This document shows, piece after piece, positions 36,335 through 45,663 of a stretch of DNA of 64,000 bases. Numbering within the stretch: position 1 is the first letter of the stretch; every line of letters begins with the position of its first letter. Origin of the DNA: Flavobacteriales bacterium UBA4422 (GTDB lineage: Bacteria; Bacteroidota; Bacteroidia; Flavobacteriales_G; Salibacteraceae). The notes beneath the pieces were generated by a model, which searched no databases, was not told the DNA's origin, and saw only the letters and a list, made by a program, of their open reading frames with translations. The translations under genes and the position numbers were made by a program. The DNA is taken from positions 62,001 to 126,000 of the forward strand of contig DGQE01000018.1 in the NCBI GenBank assembly GCA_002389645.1, in the 5' to 3' direction.

Positions 36335-37435
36335 TTAAGTTTGCGTGAAAAGTTCAATGATAGTTTGAGTAAACAATTGATTTTCTTCTTCCGTCCCAGT
36401 TGAAATCCGCACACAATGCGGTAACCCAAAAGCTTTTAAGTGTCTGATAAATACTCCTTTTTGAAGCATGTCATACGCAAACTGCTTTGCTTTTTCCTCG
36501 GTTTTCAAATCAACCATCACAAAGTTGGCATAAGAAGGAATGTAATCTAGCTCTGCTTCATGCAAAGCCAAGTAAAACTCGGTTAGGGCTTTTTTATTCA
36601 ACTCAAGCGCACGAGTCATATGTTCCTTATCTTCAAAAGCGGCTAGTGCCGCTACCTGTGCGATGTTGGATGGAGCAAAGGTCATTTTCACTTTTGTCAT
36701 TGCTTCGATCAGATCTTTCGGTCCTAAAGCAAACCCAACCCTCATTCCAGCTAGGCCATAAGCCTTGCTAAAAGTGCGCAAGATGATCACGTTAGGGTGA
36801 CCCAATGAAAAGCTATCTGGATAATCATTAGAAAGTTGCTGAGCATATGAAAAATAGGCTTCATCAATAATCACCAATATATCTTTCGATACCAGCTGAA
36901 GCATTTCATCTAGTTCATCTTTCGAGATGATAGTTCCCGTTGGGTTGTTGGGATTAGCAATGTAAATGGCTTTTGTTTCGGGGGTTATAGACTCCACGAT
37001 TTTTTTGAAATCAAACCGATATCCTCTACCTAAAGGAAGTTTTCTTAGTTTTTTATTGTTTGCCTTTGCCCATATATAAAGGGCTACGAATGTTCCTTCA
37101 CAGGTGAGAAGTTCATCTCCATCATTCATAAATGACCTGAAAATATTGTCGAGTAACGATTCTGATCCGTTGTCTACGACTACGTTTTCTATCAGGCAAT
37201 TGTGAGCTTTGGCAATGCTTTTTCGAAGTGCTACCGAGGCAGGGTCAGGATATACTTTAAGATTTCGAGCTTCTTTTTCAATAGCCTTGATAACCTTTGG
37301 AGACGGCCCTAAATTATTCTCATTGTTCCAGAGAATTGCCCATTCTTTTAATTGAAGATCAGCAACGATCTCTTCAATCGGTTTGCCCGGTTTGTAGGAA
37401 TTAAGCTCTTGTATGTTTTGGGGGATGTGCACCAT
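36335..37435 (-). CDS. Histidinol-phosphate aminotransferase-like class I/II aminotransferase
   Basis: This 366-aa PLP-dependent aminotransferase has IANPNNPTGTIISKDELDEM and the PLP-lysine motif RTFSKAYGLAGMRVGFALG, which fit the HisC subgroup. It could act in histidine synthesis or in aromatic amino acid transamination; no other his gene is nearby, so I give no symbol. The start at 37435 (MVHIPQN) is the only good ATG. The small membrane protein gene lies 59 bases upstream. Confidence 0.88.
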   Translation of the reverse strand: MVHIPQNIQELNSYKPGKPIEEIVADLQLKEWAILWNNENNLGPSPKVIKAIEKEARNLKVYPDPASVALRKSIAKAHNCLIENVVVDNGSESLLDNIFRSFMNDGDELLTCEGTFVALYIWAKANNKKLRKLPLGRGYRFDFKKIVESITPETKAIYIANPNNPTGTIISKDELDEMLQLVSKDILVIIDEAYFSYAQQLSNDYPDSFSLGHPNVIILRTFSKAYGLAGMRVGFALGPKDLIEAMTKVKMTFAPSNIAQVAALAAFEDKEHMTRALELNKKALTEFYLALHEAELDYIPSYANFVMVDLKTEEKAKQFAYDMLQKGVFIRHLKAFGLPHCVRISTGTEEENQLFTQTIIELFTQT

Positions 37436-37494
37436 GATCTAAAGCCTCATTCTAAGCTAGAATGATGACAAGTCTAAAAGTACACTTTAGGGGA

Positions 37495-37632
37495 TTACCC
37501 TAAAAGAAGTATCAAGAAAATGACGATCAAAAGACCAGAGGCGTAAACGATTCCAAATCCACCCATTGTTTCGTCAAAAACAGTGTTCAAGAATCCTTTT
37601 GGCTTATCGTTGTGCGTATCGTGTGACATCAT
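37495..37632 (-). CDS. 45-residue single-pass membrane protein
   Basis: ATG at 37632 and TAA at 37495-37497 frame a 45-aa protein, MMSHDTHNDKPKGF at the start and a hydrophobic helix (FGIVYASGLLIVIFLILLL) at the end. This size and shape suggest a small subunit or assembly factor of a membrane complex, but I cannot name it. It lies upstream of the aminotransferase gene on the same strand. Composition and a clean start make it plausible as a real gene. Confidence 0.55.
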   Translation of the reverse strand: MMSHDTHNDKPKGFLNTVFDETMGGFGIVYASGLLIVIFLILLLG

Positions 37633-37731
37633 CTAAAATTTTAGCGAAAATAAACGATTCATATTATTTCCACGTCTAAATTTAAATATCGTTTCTTCTA
37701 AGCTATATTCGCTAGACCTAACTTACTTTAC

Positions 37732-40071
37732 ATGAGAACATTATTATTCCTCATTGCTTATTTATCGGCCATTAATATCCAGGCACAACAATATTCTAAA
37801 CTGAAAATTCACCTAAATCCGATTACTGAAAACCTTCTTCAGCAGAGAGGAGTGGAGCTGGATCACGGAATAGTAAAAAAGGAGATTTTTATTATCAATG
37901 ACTTTGATGACGAAACCATTTCTTGGATGAATCAATCTGGAATTGACTACGATGTCTTGATTGAGGACGTGAAAGCATACTATGTCAATCGACAAGCTAA
38001 TGAAGTTTCAAGAGGTGCTCGAGACGCCTGTTTTAATACTCAAAATGACACGATTGAGATACCTGAGAATTTCAGTCTAGGAAGCATGGGCGGATTTTAC
38101 ACATACCAAGAGTTTTTGCAGAATTTGGATTCAATGCATTCTATGTTCCCAGACTTAATATCTGAACGGTCAGTAATTGATACGTTCCTCACCCATCAAG
38201 GTTTGCCATTGTATCAGGTTAAAATCTCTGACAATGTAGCAATGAATGAAGATGAACCAGAGTTGCTTTACACAGCAATCCATCATTCTCGCGAGCCGCA
38301 ATCTCTTACGCAGCTGATTTTCTATATGTGGTATGTATTGGAGAATTACAGCACCGACAATGAAGTGAAGCATTTGGTTGACAATACACAGATGTATTTC
38401 GTTCCTGTGATTAACCCTGACGGATACATCTATAATGAAACAACAGATCCTAACGGAGGTGGAATGTGGCGAAAGAATAGACGAAATAATGGTGACGGAA
38501 CCAATGGTGTAGACTTAAATAGAAATTACGGGTATGAATGGGGAATCGACAATCAAGGCTCATCTCCAAATACAAGCAGTGAGACTTACCGAGGTCCATC
38601 TGCATTTTCAGAGCCAGAAACAAGAGCGATTGCTTGGCTATGCGAACAGCATGAATTTGCTCTTACGCTCAACTATCACGCCTTTGGCAATTACTTAATT
38701 TACCCTTGGGGCACTGGAGTAGAATTGACGCCTGACTCTAACACTTTCATAGCTATTGCCTCAGAAATGACCAGTCAAAACAATTATGTGTTTGGCACGG
38801 GTTTGCAAACTGTGGGATATAATGTTAATGGTGATTCTGATGATTGGATGTATGGCGAACAAACTGTGAAGAATAAAATTCTTTCTATGACTCCCGAGGT
38901 GGGGACCCAAGACGATGGGTTTTGGCCGGCTACTTCCCGAATAACTCCTCTGAGTCAAGAGAATGTCTTGCCGAATTTACTTTTGGCTCATTTTACTGGA
39001 GATTATGCTAAACTGTCTAATAGTGCTTCTCAGTTTATAAGCTCGCTCAGTGGTAATATTGATTTTATGGCCACCCGATTAGGTCTGCAGTTCAACGGGC
39101 CTTATACGTTCAGTATTGATCCTGTTTCTTCGAATATTATTAGTGTTGGAGCACCAGTAGATTTATCTTCAATGGTAATTGCTGAAGAAAACCCAATTTC
39201 AATTTCTTATCAATTAGATGAAAGCATTGCAGAAGGAGATCAAGTGGTGTATGACCTTGTTTCAACTTTTAATGGCTTTACTATAAAGGAAAGAGTGAAT
39301 AGAGTATTTGGATCGGCCACAGTTGTGGCTCAAAATGATGGAGATATTTCTGAGTTTGTTTCTGGCACAGATTGGGGAGAAACGACTGAAGATTTTGTTA
39401 GTCCAAGTACTTCCATTACAGATTCTCCTTTTGGAATATCTCAAAACAACACATTCAATGAAATTGAATTGGCAACGGAAGTAGATCTTGAGAGTAGCAC
39501 TTTGGCTCAGTTACAATTTCAAGCCAAATGGTTCATTGAAGCAGGCTGGGATTATGCGCAAATTTTGGCTTCTCCTGCAGGTGAAGAAAATTGGGCTCCG
39601 TTATGCGGAAAATATTCGGTTGAGGGAAATAGCTTTCAAGACTTAGGTCAGCCACTGTGGGATGGCTTTCAAAGTAATTGGGTGATGGAAGAAGTTAGTT
39701 TGAATGACTATTTGGGGCAAAAGATTAAAATCAGATTTCGAATGGTGACTGACCCATTTGTGACTTTCGATGGATTTTACTTTGATGATTTAGAGATTGT
39801 TGCTTTTCAAGACTCCACTGTTGGAGTACGTTCAGATCATGTTTCAACTTGGAAGGTATTCCCAAATCCTGCCAATGAGGTGATTCACATTCAAGTTCCG
39901 CGATATGAGAAATTGACCTATGCTCTTTTTGATCTATCAGGAAGAATGGTTGTAAAAGCTAGTATTGGCAATGGGATTATCAATACTTCGGATTGGAAAC
40001 AAGGTAGTTATGTCTTGCAACTATCCAATGAAGAAAGAATCGAAACGCACCGAGTTGTTGTAGTTCATTAG
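37732..40071 (+). CDS. M14 family zinc carboxypeptidase with T9SS sorting domain
   Basis: This 779-aa secreted peptidase has a signal peptide (about 1-19, NIQAQ), an N-terminal pro-region and a carboxypeptidase A-type domain. Zinc ligands are H185 and E188 (HSRE) and H316 (NYHAFG); Arg/Asn substrate residues lie in GVDLNRNYGYEWG, and the catalytic Glu is E389 in MTPEVG. C-terminal beta domains follow, then the type-A T9SS sorting domain from about residue 710 (VFPNPANEVIHIQV). It is probably exported through T9SS and anchored or released at the surface to degrade peptides. Confidence 0.94.
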   Translation: MRTLLFLIAYLSAINIQAQQYSKLKIHLNPITENLLQQRGVELDHGIVKKEIFIINDFDDETISWMNQSGIDYDVLIEDVKAYYVNRQANEVSRGARDACFNTQNDTIEIPENFSLGSMGGFYTYQEFLQNLDSMHSMFPDLISERSVIDTFLTHQGLPLYQVKISDNVAMNEDEPELLYTAIHHSREPQSLTQLIFYMWYVLENYSTDNEVKHLVDNTQMYFVPVINPDGYIYNETTDPNGGGMWRKNRRNNGDGTNGVDLNRNYGYEWGIDNQGSSPNTSSETYRGPSAFSEPETRAIAWLCEQHEFALTLNYHAFGNYLIYPWGTGVELTPDSNTFIAIASEMTSQNNYVFGTGLQTVGYNVNGDSDDWMYGEQTVKNKILSMTPEVGTQDDGFWPATSRITPLSQENVLPNLLLAHFTGDYAKLSNSASQFISSLSGNIDFMATRLGLQFNGPYTFSIDPVSSNIISVGAPVDLSSMVIAEENPISISYQLDESIAEGDQVVYDLVSTFNGFTIKERVNRVFGSATVVAQNDGDISEFVSGTDWGETTEDFVSPSTSITDSPFGISQNNTFNEIELATEVDLESSTLAQLQFQAKWFIEAGWDYAQILASPAGEENWAPLCGKYSVEGNSFQDLGQPLWDGFQSNWVMEEVSLNDYLGQKIKIRFRMVTDPFVTFDGFYFDDLEIVAFQDSTVGVRSDHVSTWKVFPNPANEVIHIQVPRYEKLTYALFDLSGRMVVKASIGNGIINTSDWKQGSYVLQLSNEERIETHRVVVVH

Positions 40072-40089
40072 GTTTTTCACACATTGAAG

Positions 40090-40101
40090 TGATAACTATC
40101 A
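40090..40101. promoter_or_regulatory. Fnr/DNR-type operator upstream of the hemerythrin gene
   Basis: TGAT-AACT-ATCA matches the core of the FNR/DNR consensus (TTGAT-N4-ATCAA) except for the outer bases. Its centre is 84 bases upstream of the ATG at 40180, and a TAAGTTCG box near 40146-40153 is a one-mismatch -7 element, giving a spacing near -64. The gene it precedes encodes a hemerythrin domain, a class often controlled by such regulators. The operator role is inferred. Confidence 0.45.
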
Positions 40102-40179
40102 TTGAAATACCTGATTTAGGCTAGGGTTAAGCGCTTATCAATCGATTAAGTTCGAAGAGTAAATAAAAAAGCGACAGCC

Positions 40180-40872
40180 ATGATTAATAAAGCCACTTCA
40201 GTAAGTGATTCTATTCACTTCGAACCATTGACCGAATTAGCGCTGCAAAGGTTTAATGTTGACTTGTCAAAAGGAGACATGTCATTCAGCCAAGTTGATG
40301 TTGAGTCCATTAAAGATGTCAACTTCATCGTTGACCTCATAAAGTTTTATAGCAATCCGGTTAAAGAAGAGGTTGACCAGTTTGAGCAATACTCTTTGGA
40401 TGTTTTGCTTGATTACTTGCAACGAACCCATCGATTTTATATCGACAAGATTTTGCCGAAAATGGAAATGAACATCAAGAATATTTTTGATTTGTTTCCT
40501 GAGCATAGCATTGTTCCATTATTGAATCATTTTTACAATCAATATCAAAATGACTTATTGGAGCATATTGAACTCGAGGAAAAACACCTATTTCCTTATG
40601 CTAAAAAATTGATGGTCGAACAGCTTCCTAAAGACTACTCTGTTCATGAGTTCAGGCTTCATCACGATCATCGAATCCAAGATCACCTTGAAGACATCAT
40701 TATGGTTATTGAAGAAGATATTCCGCTAGTGAGCAAAACCTTTGCTTACAGAATGTTTAAGAACTTATTGAGCCAGTTTCAAGTAGACCTAAATATTCAC
40801 CATATGATTGAAGAAAAGGTCTTTTTAGATAAGTTGGCTAAGCTTGAGAGTCACGTAAAAGCGGTTGTTTAA
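40180..40872 (+). CDS. Hemerythrin domain protein, RIC/iron-sulfur repair-like
   Basis: This 230-aa protein has the spacing of a di-iron hemerythrin: THRFY early, LEHIELEEKHLFPYAKKL in the middle, HHDHRIQDHLEDII and NIHHMIEEKVF at the end. This fits proteins that repair iron-sulfur clusters after nitrosative stress (RIC/YtfE), or an oxygen-sensing homolog. The N-terminal 50 residues (FEPLTELALQRFNVD, then DMSF) resemble the RIC leader but lack its Cys-Cys pair. An Fnr-type site lies upstream. It stands alone before the TonB receptor gene. Confidence 0.82.
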   Translation: MINKATSVSDSIHFEPLTELALQRFNVDLSKGDMSFSQVDVESIKDVNFIVDLIKFYSNPVKEEVDQFEQYSLDVLLDYLQRTHRFYIDKILPKMEMNIKNIFDLFPEHSIVPLLNHFYNQYQNDLLEHIELEEKHLFPYAKKLMVEQLPKDYSVHEFRLHHDHRIQDHLEDIIMVIEEDIPLVSKTFAYRMFKNLLSQFQVDLNIHHMIEEKVFLDKLAKLESHVKAVV

Positions 40873-40951
40873 CAGTCTAAAATTTTAGTATAGCGATTGT
40901 TAGGTTAGTTTAATCTAAAATGTAGGACGTAACATATTCTTAACTATTATT

Positions 40952-40981
40952 GGGGTGAACATGAAAATGCACCCCTTTTTT
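40952..40981 (+). promoter_or_regulatory. Terminator-like hairpin enclosing the TonB receptor start codons
   Basis: GGGGTG (40952-40957) pairs with CACCCC (40970-40975); the 12-base loop holds ATG codons at 40961 and 40967, and six T residues follow (40976-40981). This has the layout of an intrinsic terminator inside the first codons of the receptor. It could act as an attenuator or as translation control, or be a by-product of a His-Pro-Phe-Phe start. The function is inferred only. Confidence 0.35.
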
Positions 40982-43786
40982 ATTGCCTTGTTCTTCATTT
41001 TTAGTGCTGGGGCTTATTCCCAAACTAAGATTAGCGGTAAGGTTGTAGACCCGAGTATTGGAGAAGCGTTAATTGGTGCTTCAGTTGTGGTAGAAGGCAC
41101 AACGGTTGGAACTACCACAGATATTGACGGTAAGTTTACTTTTTCAACATATTTACCCTTGCCTATAAACCTTGTGGTTTCATTTATTGGTTATGAGCAA
41201 CAGGTCATTCCTTATGCGAAAGAAGGAGATAAGATTGACGTGAAAATGCTCCCTACTGCCAATATGCTCGAAGCATTTGAAGTGACTGATTTTCGTGTTT
41301 CTGAGAAGCAACGCCAAGAGCCACTTACGGTTGAGCGGATGGATATCCTAGCGATAAAAGAAACTCCGGCTGATAATTTTTACGATGGGTTGGCTATGAT
41401 GAAGGGAGTAGACCTTACTTCAGCTAGCCTTGGGTTTAAGGTGATCAATACAAGGGGGTTCAACAGCACAAGTCCAGTTCGATCGCTCCAATTAATTGAT
41501 GGGGTAGATAATCAAAGTCCCGGACTCAATTTCTCACTCGGTAATTTTCTTGGCGCTTCAGATTTAGATGTGATGAGGGTTGATATCATTGCTGGGGCCA
41601 GCAGTGCTTTTTATGGGCCCGGTGCGTTCAATGGAGTTATCAATATGACAACTAAGAACCCTTTTGATTTTCAAGGGCTGAGCTTTTCATCAAAACTTGG
41701 TGAACGTAATTTACAAGAGTATGCAGTGCGTTGGGCACAAGTAATCAAGAATAAGGACGGTAAGCCCAAGTTTGCCTACAAGATGAATTTCTTTTATATG
41801 CAAGCATTGGATTGGTTTGCGGAGAATTATGATCCTATTCAAGGTTCTGATGCTCCCGCTGGAAACCCAGGAGGCGTGGATGCAGTGAATATTTATGGTG
41901 ATGAAGAATTTGATGATAGGTCAGATCCATTTTCTAAACTTCAATATCCGGGTTATGGAATAGTTCATAGACAAGGATATCAAGAAGTGGATTTGGCAGA
42001 TTACAATACGAATAACCTCAAGGCGAATATCGCTCTGCATTACCGCATTACCGATAGTGTTGAGGTGAAATATGCGATTAACTATGGAACGGGGACGACT
42101 GTTTATCAAGGCGATAACCGCTATAGTTTAAAAGGGATACAATTTTTGCAGAATGAGGTGGAAATAGGTAAGAAGGATAAATGGTTCATTAGAGCTTATT
42201 CTACACATGAAGACGCTGGGCAATCTTACGATATTGTTACGGCTGGAATTAGAATGATGGAAGCAACATCTGTAGATGATAATTGGCTTACCACCTATCG
42301 AACAACTTGGGGAGGTCGAGATTACGCGCGTGCCATAAGACAGTTTGATGGTTATCCTGATATTGCTGACTATGATAATAATGACTCATTATGGGCGGAA
42401 GCTTTTGACGATTGGATTGTTCAGTATGAAGATACCTTGACGCAAATGCACGAGCAAATGCGGGGTGATTTAAACGAAAACTCGAGAGCAGGAAATCCTC
42501 GCTATGAGCCAGGAACTGCTGAGTACGACTCTGCTTTTGCTGATATCACTGGCAGGACTTTTCCTGAAGGTGGGGCGTTATTCTTCGACAGGTCTGCACT
42601 ATACCATGTGGCGGGCGAATACCGTTTTGATATTGCTAAATTCAATTTCGCAATAGGAGGCAATTATCGTTTGTACACACCAAACACACGAGGCACTATT
42701 TTTCAGGATACGCTAACATATGAGCGCACGCAAACCGATTCAGGAGTGGTGATCACTGATTCTAGTTATCGACAGATTACCAATCAAGAGTTTGGCGTTT
42801 ATTTTGGCGTTGGTAAGAAGTTGTTGGATAATAAGCTGCAAACCAATTTTACGATAAGGATGGACAAGAATCAAAACTTTGACTACTTGTTTTCACCTGC
42901 TCTTTCTGTGGTTTATTCACCGTCTATCAATCATACATTCAGAACAACCTTTTCTTCTGCCATACGCAACCCAACCCTGGCCGATCAATACTTGTATTAT
43001 AACGTAGGTAGAGCCATTCTTTTGGGAAACTTAGAAGGGTATGATTCTCTGATTACAGTCAATTCATTTGTAGATTATTTAACCTCCCTCAACAATGAAT
43101 CGCTCGATTATTTCAACGTAGATGCGATTCGTCCTGAGCGAGTGCGAACCGTTGAATTAGGCTATCGCGGCATATTTAAAGAAAAAGTATACTTGGACTT
43201 AACGGCATATAAAAGCTGGTATACCGACTTTATAGGATTTTTGATTGGTATAGAGTCTGAATTTGCTGGTTCACAAGGGTTGGGAATACCGCAAAATCCG
43301 CAAGTATATAGAGTAGCTGCTAATGCTGAAAGTATTGTGCAAACTCAAGGTGTTACTGCAGGGTTCAATTTTTTCTATGCGAAGAAACACGCGCTAAATG
43401 GGAACTATTCATACAATGAATTGACTTCTGGAGAAGATGATCCAATTATTCCTGCTTATAACACTCCAAGGCATAAATTCAATATTGGCATATCAGGAAG
43501 AGATATTATCACTCCAATATTATCCATCGGAAGATGGGGCTACTCGATCAATTATCGTTGGATTGAAGGATTTACGTTTGAGGGTTCACCACAATTCACA
43601 GGAGACATCGCTTCCTATGGTTTAGTGAATGCACAAGTAAATTATTCTGTACCTAAATGGTATACTACACTCAAAATTGGTGCTTCGAATGCACTCAATA
43701 ATAAAGTTTATCAGGTCTATGGAGGTCCACGTGTTGGACGTATGGCATACGTATCTTTGGTATTCGATTGGAATAAAGTAAATTAG
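40961..43786 (+). CDS. TonB-dependent receptor with CarboxypepD_reg-like domain
   Basis: This outer-membrane receptor of about 941 aa has a signal peptide (MHPFFIALFFIFSAGAYSQ), a carboxypeptidase-regulatory-like domain (about 20-110, ISGKVVDPSIGEALIGASVV), a plug domain (VINTRGFNSTSPVRSLQLIDG, then AFYGPGAFNGVINM) and a 22-strand-type barrel ending VSLVFDWNKVN. I chose ATG at 40961 over the GTG at 40955; the ATG at 40967 is also possible. The ligand is unknown; no SusD partner follows, which argues against a glycan-uptake (SusC) role. The next gene, 28 bases on, is a secreted alpha/beta-hydrolase-like protein, so the pair is probably one operon ending at the 45597 terminator. Confidence 0.9.
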   Translation: MKMHPFFIALFFIFSAGAYSQTKISGKVVDPSIGEALIGASVVVEGTTVGTTTDIDGKFTFSTYLPLPINLVVSFIGYEQQVIPYAKEGDKIDVKMLPTANMLEAFEVTDFRVSEKQRQEPLTVERMDILAIKETPADNFYDGLAMMKGVDLTSASLGFKVINTRGFNSTSPVRSLQLIDGVDNQSPGLNFSLGNFLGASDLDVMRVDIIAGASSAFYGPGAFNGVINMTTKNPFDFQGLSFSSKLGERNLQEYAVRWAQVIKNKDGKPKFAYKMNFFYMQALDWFAENYDPIQGSDAPAGNPGGVDAVNIYGDEEFDDRSDPFSKLQYPGYGIVHRQGYQEVDLADYNTNNLKANIALHYRITDSVEVKYAINYGTGTTVYQGDNRYSLKGIQFLQNEVEIGKKDKWFIRAYSTHEDAGQSYDIVTAGIRMMEATSVDDNWLTTYRTTWGGRDYARAIRQFDGYPDIADYDNNDSLWAEAFDDWIVQYEDTLTQMHEQMRGDLNENSRAGNPRYEPGTAEYDSAFADITGRTFPEGGALFFDRSALYHVAGEYRFDIAKFNFAIGGNYRLYTPNTRGTIFQDTLTYERTQTDSGVVITDSSYRQITNQEFGVYFGVGKKLLDNKLQTNFTIRMDKNQNFDYLFSPALSVVYSPSINHTFRTTFSSAIRNPTLADQYLYYNVGRAILLGNLEGYDSLITVNSFVDYLTSLNNESLDYFNVDAIRPERVRTVELGYRGIFKEKVYLDLTAYKSWYTDFIGFLIGIESEFAGSQGLGIPQNPQVYRVAANAESIVQTQGVTAGFNFFYAKKHALNGNYSYNELTSGEDDPIIPAYNTPRHKFNIGISGRDIITPILSIGRWGYSINYRWIEGFTFEGSPQFTGDIASYGLVNAQVNYSVPKWYTTLKIGASNALNNKVYQVYGGPRVGRMAYVSLVFDWNKVN

Positions 43787-43814
43787 AACTATATTGTAAA
43801 AAAATTAATTTTCT

Positions 43815-45572
43815 ATGAAATCAAAACTATTACTCTCAATTGCTCTTGCTGCTGGTTTAAATACGATGGCTCAAGAACGTTATCTCGAAGAAGTTTTCTC
43901 AGAAAGTGAGATCACTGTGATGAAGGATATAACTTATGGAATCAACACGAATCCATTATTCAATACGTCCTTGTTAGACCCTGCTTATGTCGGTGCCAAC
44001 GCTGCTCAAATCACATTAGAAAAAGATTCTCTTTTAGCATATATGGCTACGAACCCAGCTAATATTCCAATGAGTTTCTTTTTGCCTTATGCTTTGGACA
44101 CTACTACTATCCTAAAGCTCACTCAGGTAAAGATGGATGTTTACATGCCGGATATGGCTGAAGATACTGAAACGGAAAGACCTGTTGTTGTTTATGTTCA
44201 CACTGGAAATTTCCTTCCTCCTGTAGTTAATGGTTCTCCTGGCGGGTCTAAGGAAGATTCTTCTGCTGTTGAGTTTTGTATGCGATGGGCAAAGCGAGGT
44301 TTTGTTGCTGTTGCACCAAACTACAGACAAGGATGGAATCCTGTTGCTGCTGGAGCTGCTGGTTTGCCAGCGCGCAGATCAACGTTATTGAACGCAGTAT
44401 ATAGAGCTATTCATGATATGCAATATGCCATTAAAGGGTTACGTCAGGATGCAACTATGGGAAGCAATACATATGGTATTGATTCCGATAAAATTGCCAT
44501 GTTCGGACAAGGTTCTGGAGGATATGTTGCGTTAGCTTACAACACATTAGATAAGCAAGAAGAAGCCTCTCTCTCAAAATTTATTTTTGGCGGAAACTCG
44601 GTTATTCAGCCGACAATCGTTGGAGACATAAATGGTGATGGAGGTCTTATTAACTTGTACCAAGATAACGGCATGTCTTCTGAAATAAGCATTTGTGTAA
44701 ACGCAGGTGGCGCAATGGGAGATATTAGTTGGTTGGAAGCTGGTGATGCTCCTATGGTGAGTTTTCACTCTCCTTACGACAATTTCGCTCCTTTCGATAC
44801 GGGTACTGTAATCGTTCCAACAACTGGAGATGATGTTGTGGATGTAAATGGTCCAAATATGTTTATTGCGAAGGCTAACGCTTTAGGTTTGAATGACGCT
44901 TATGCTGGTGAATACCCAGGAGATGCCTACACGGCAAGAGCTAGAAGTTTCTATGGACGTGATATGGAAAATTCACCACTTATTAATGTGAATGATCCTA
45001 TTGAGATTGCAGCAGATGGAATGGAAGGGTTATTCCCAATTGTGGTCACAGACGCAAATGGAGATATTGAGCCAAATGGCTCTCCGTGGGAATGGTGGTC
45101 GAAAGCTGATTTAGATCTTCTGGTTGCTGGTGTTAACATGCAAACAGGCGGAAGTTATGATGCTAATGAGATTAATGATAACGCATTGCTAACGAATCCA
45201 AATATGTCTGAAGTCCAAGCGAATCTTTATATCGATACGATCATGGGTTACTCAATTCCCCGTATGGTTAAAACGATGCAAATTGGAAACTGGCAAAGCG
45301 TTAATGTAAATGAGTTGTATATGGATGGAAACGATGTTGTTGTTTACCCTAATCCTTCAGCTGATTTCGTAACGTTCAGCACCAACAACCCATTAACTTC
45401 AATTACATCAATCGAAGTTGTTGATATCGCTGGAAGAATGGTTTTCAATAACCAAACAGTGAATGTTTCTTCTGAACAAGTTTCAGTAAGAGATTTGAAC
45501 GCTGGTCTTTATGTTGGGCGCATTACGTTAGACAATGGAACTGAGTTGACTAAGAAGTTCTCTGTTCGATAA
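43815..45572 (+). CDS. T9SS-exported alpha/beta-hydrolase-like protein lacking a canonical nucleophile
   Basis: This 585-aa protein has a signal peptide (about 1-19, NTMAQ), an alpha/beta-hydrolase domain resembling carboxylesterases (VYVHTGNFLPP; FVAVAPNYRQGWNP) and a T9SS type-A sorting domain from about residue 515 (VYPNPSADFVTFST). In the nucleophile elbow the sequence reads MFGQGSGGYVALAY: aligned with the usual G-E-S-A-G-G, the catalytic Ser position is Gly and Ser lies one place later. Catalytic activity is therefore doubtful; it may bind a ligand for the TonB receptor upstream. A strong terminator follows. Confidence 0.82.
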   Translation: MKSKLLLSIALAAGLNTMAQERYLEEVFSESEITVMKDITYGINTNPLFNTSLLDPAYVGANAAQITLEKDSLLAYMATNPANIPMSFFLPYALDTTTILKLTQVKMDVYMPDMAEDTETERPVVVYVHTGNFLPPVVNGSPGGSKEDSSAVEFCMRWAKRGFVAVAPNYRQGWNPVAAGAAGLPARRSTLLNAVYRAIHDMQYAIKGLRQDATMGSNTYGIDSDKIAMFGQGSGGYVALAYNTLDKQEEASLSKFIFGGNSVIQPTIVGDINGDGGLINLYQDNGMSSEISICVNAGGAMGDISWLEAGDAPMVSFHSPYDNFAPFDTGTVIVPTTGDDVVDVNGPNMFIAKANALGLNDAYAGEYPGDAYTARARSFYGRDMENSPLINVNDPIEIAADGMEGLFPIVVTDANGDIEPNGSPWEWWSKADLDLLVAGVNMQTGGSYDANEINDNALLTNPNMSEVQANLYIDTIMGYSIPRMVKTMQIGNWQSVNVNELYMDGNDVVVYPNPSADFVTFSTNNPLTSITSIEVVDIAGRMVFNNQTVNVSSEQVSVRDLNAGLYVGRITLDNGTELTKKFSVR

Positions 45573-45596
45573 TTTATAGAAATAAACATTCTTGAA

Positions 45597-45623
45597 GGGC
45601 GACTATATGGTCGCCCTTTTTTT
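45597..45623 (+). terminator. Rho-independent terminator after the hydrolase-like gene
   Basis: GGGCGAC and GTCGCCC form a 7-bp stem (9 bp if flanking A-T pairs are counted) with a 6-base loop, followed by seven T residues. It starts 24 bases after the stop of the gene at 43815-45572 and ends the receptor-hydrolase unit before the PNGase F-like gene. Confidence 0.92.
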
Positions 45624-45663
45624 GTTTGATAATCTTTACCTTGCCATGCATAATCGATGAACC

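Noticed and set aside
40877..40888. CTAAAATTTTAG palindrome after the hemerythrin gene
   Set aside because: It is a short AT-only dyad in an AT-rich gap, of a kind expected by chance; no matching copy lies at another promoter here.
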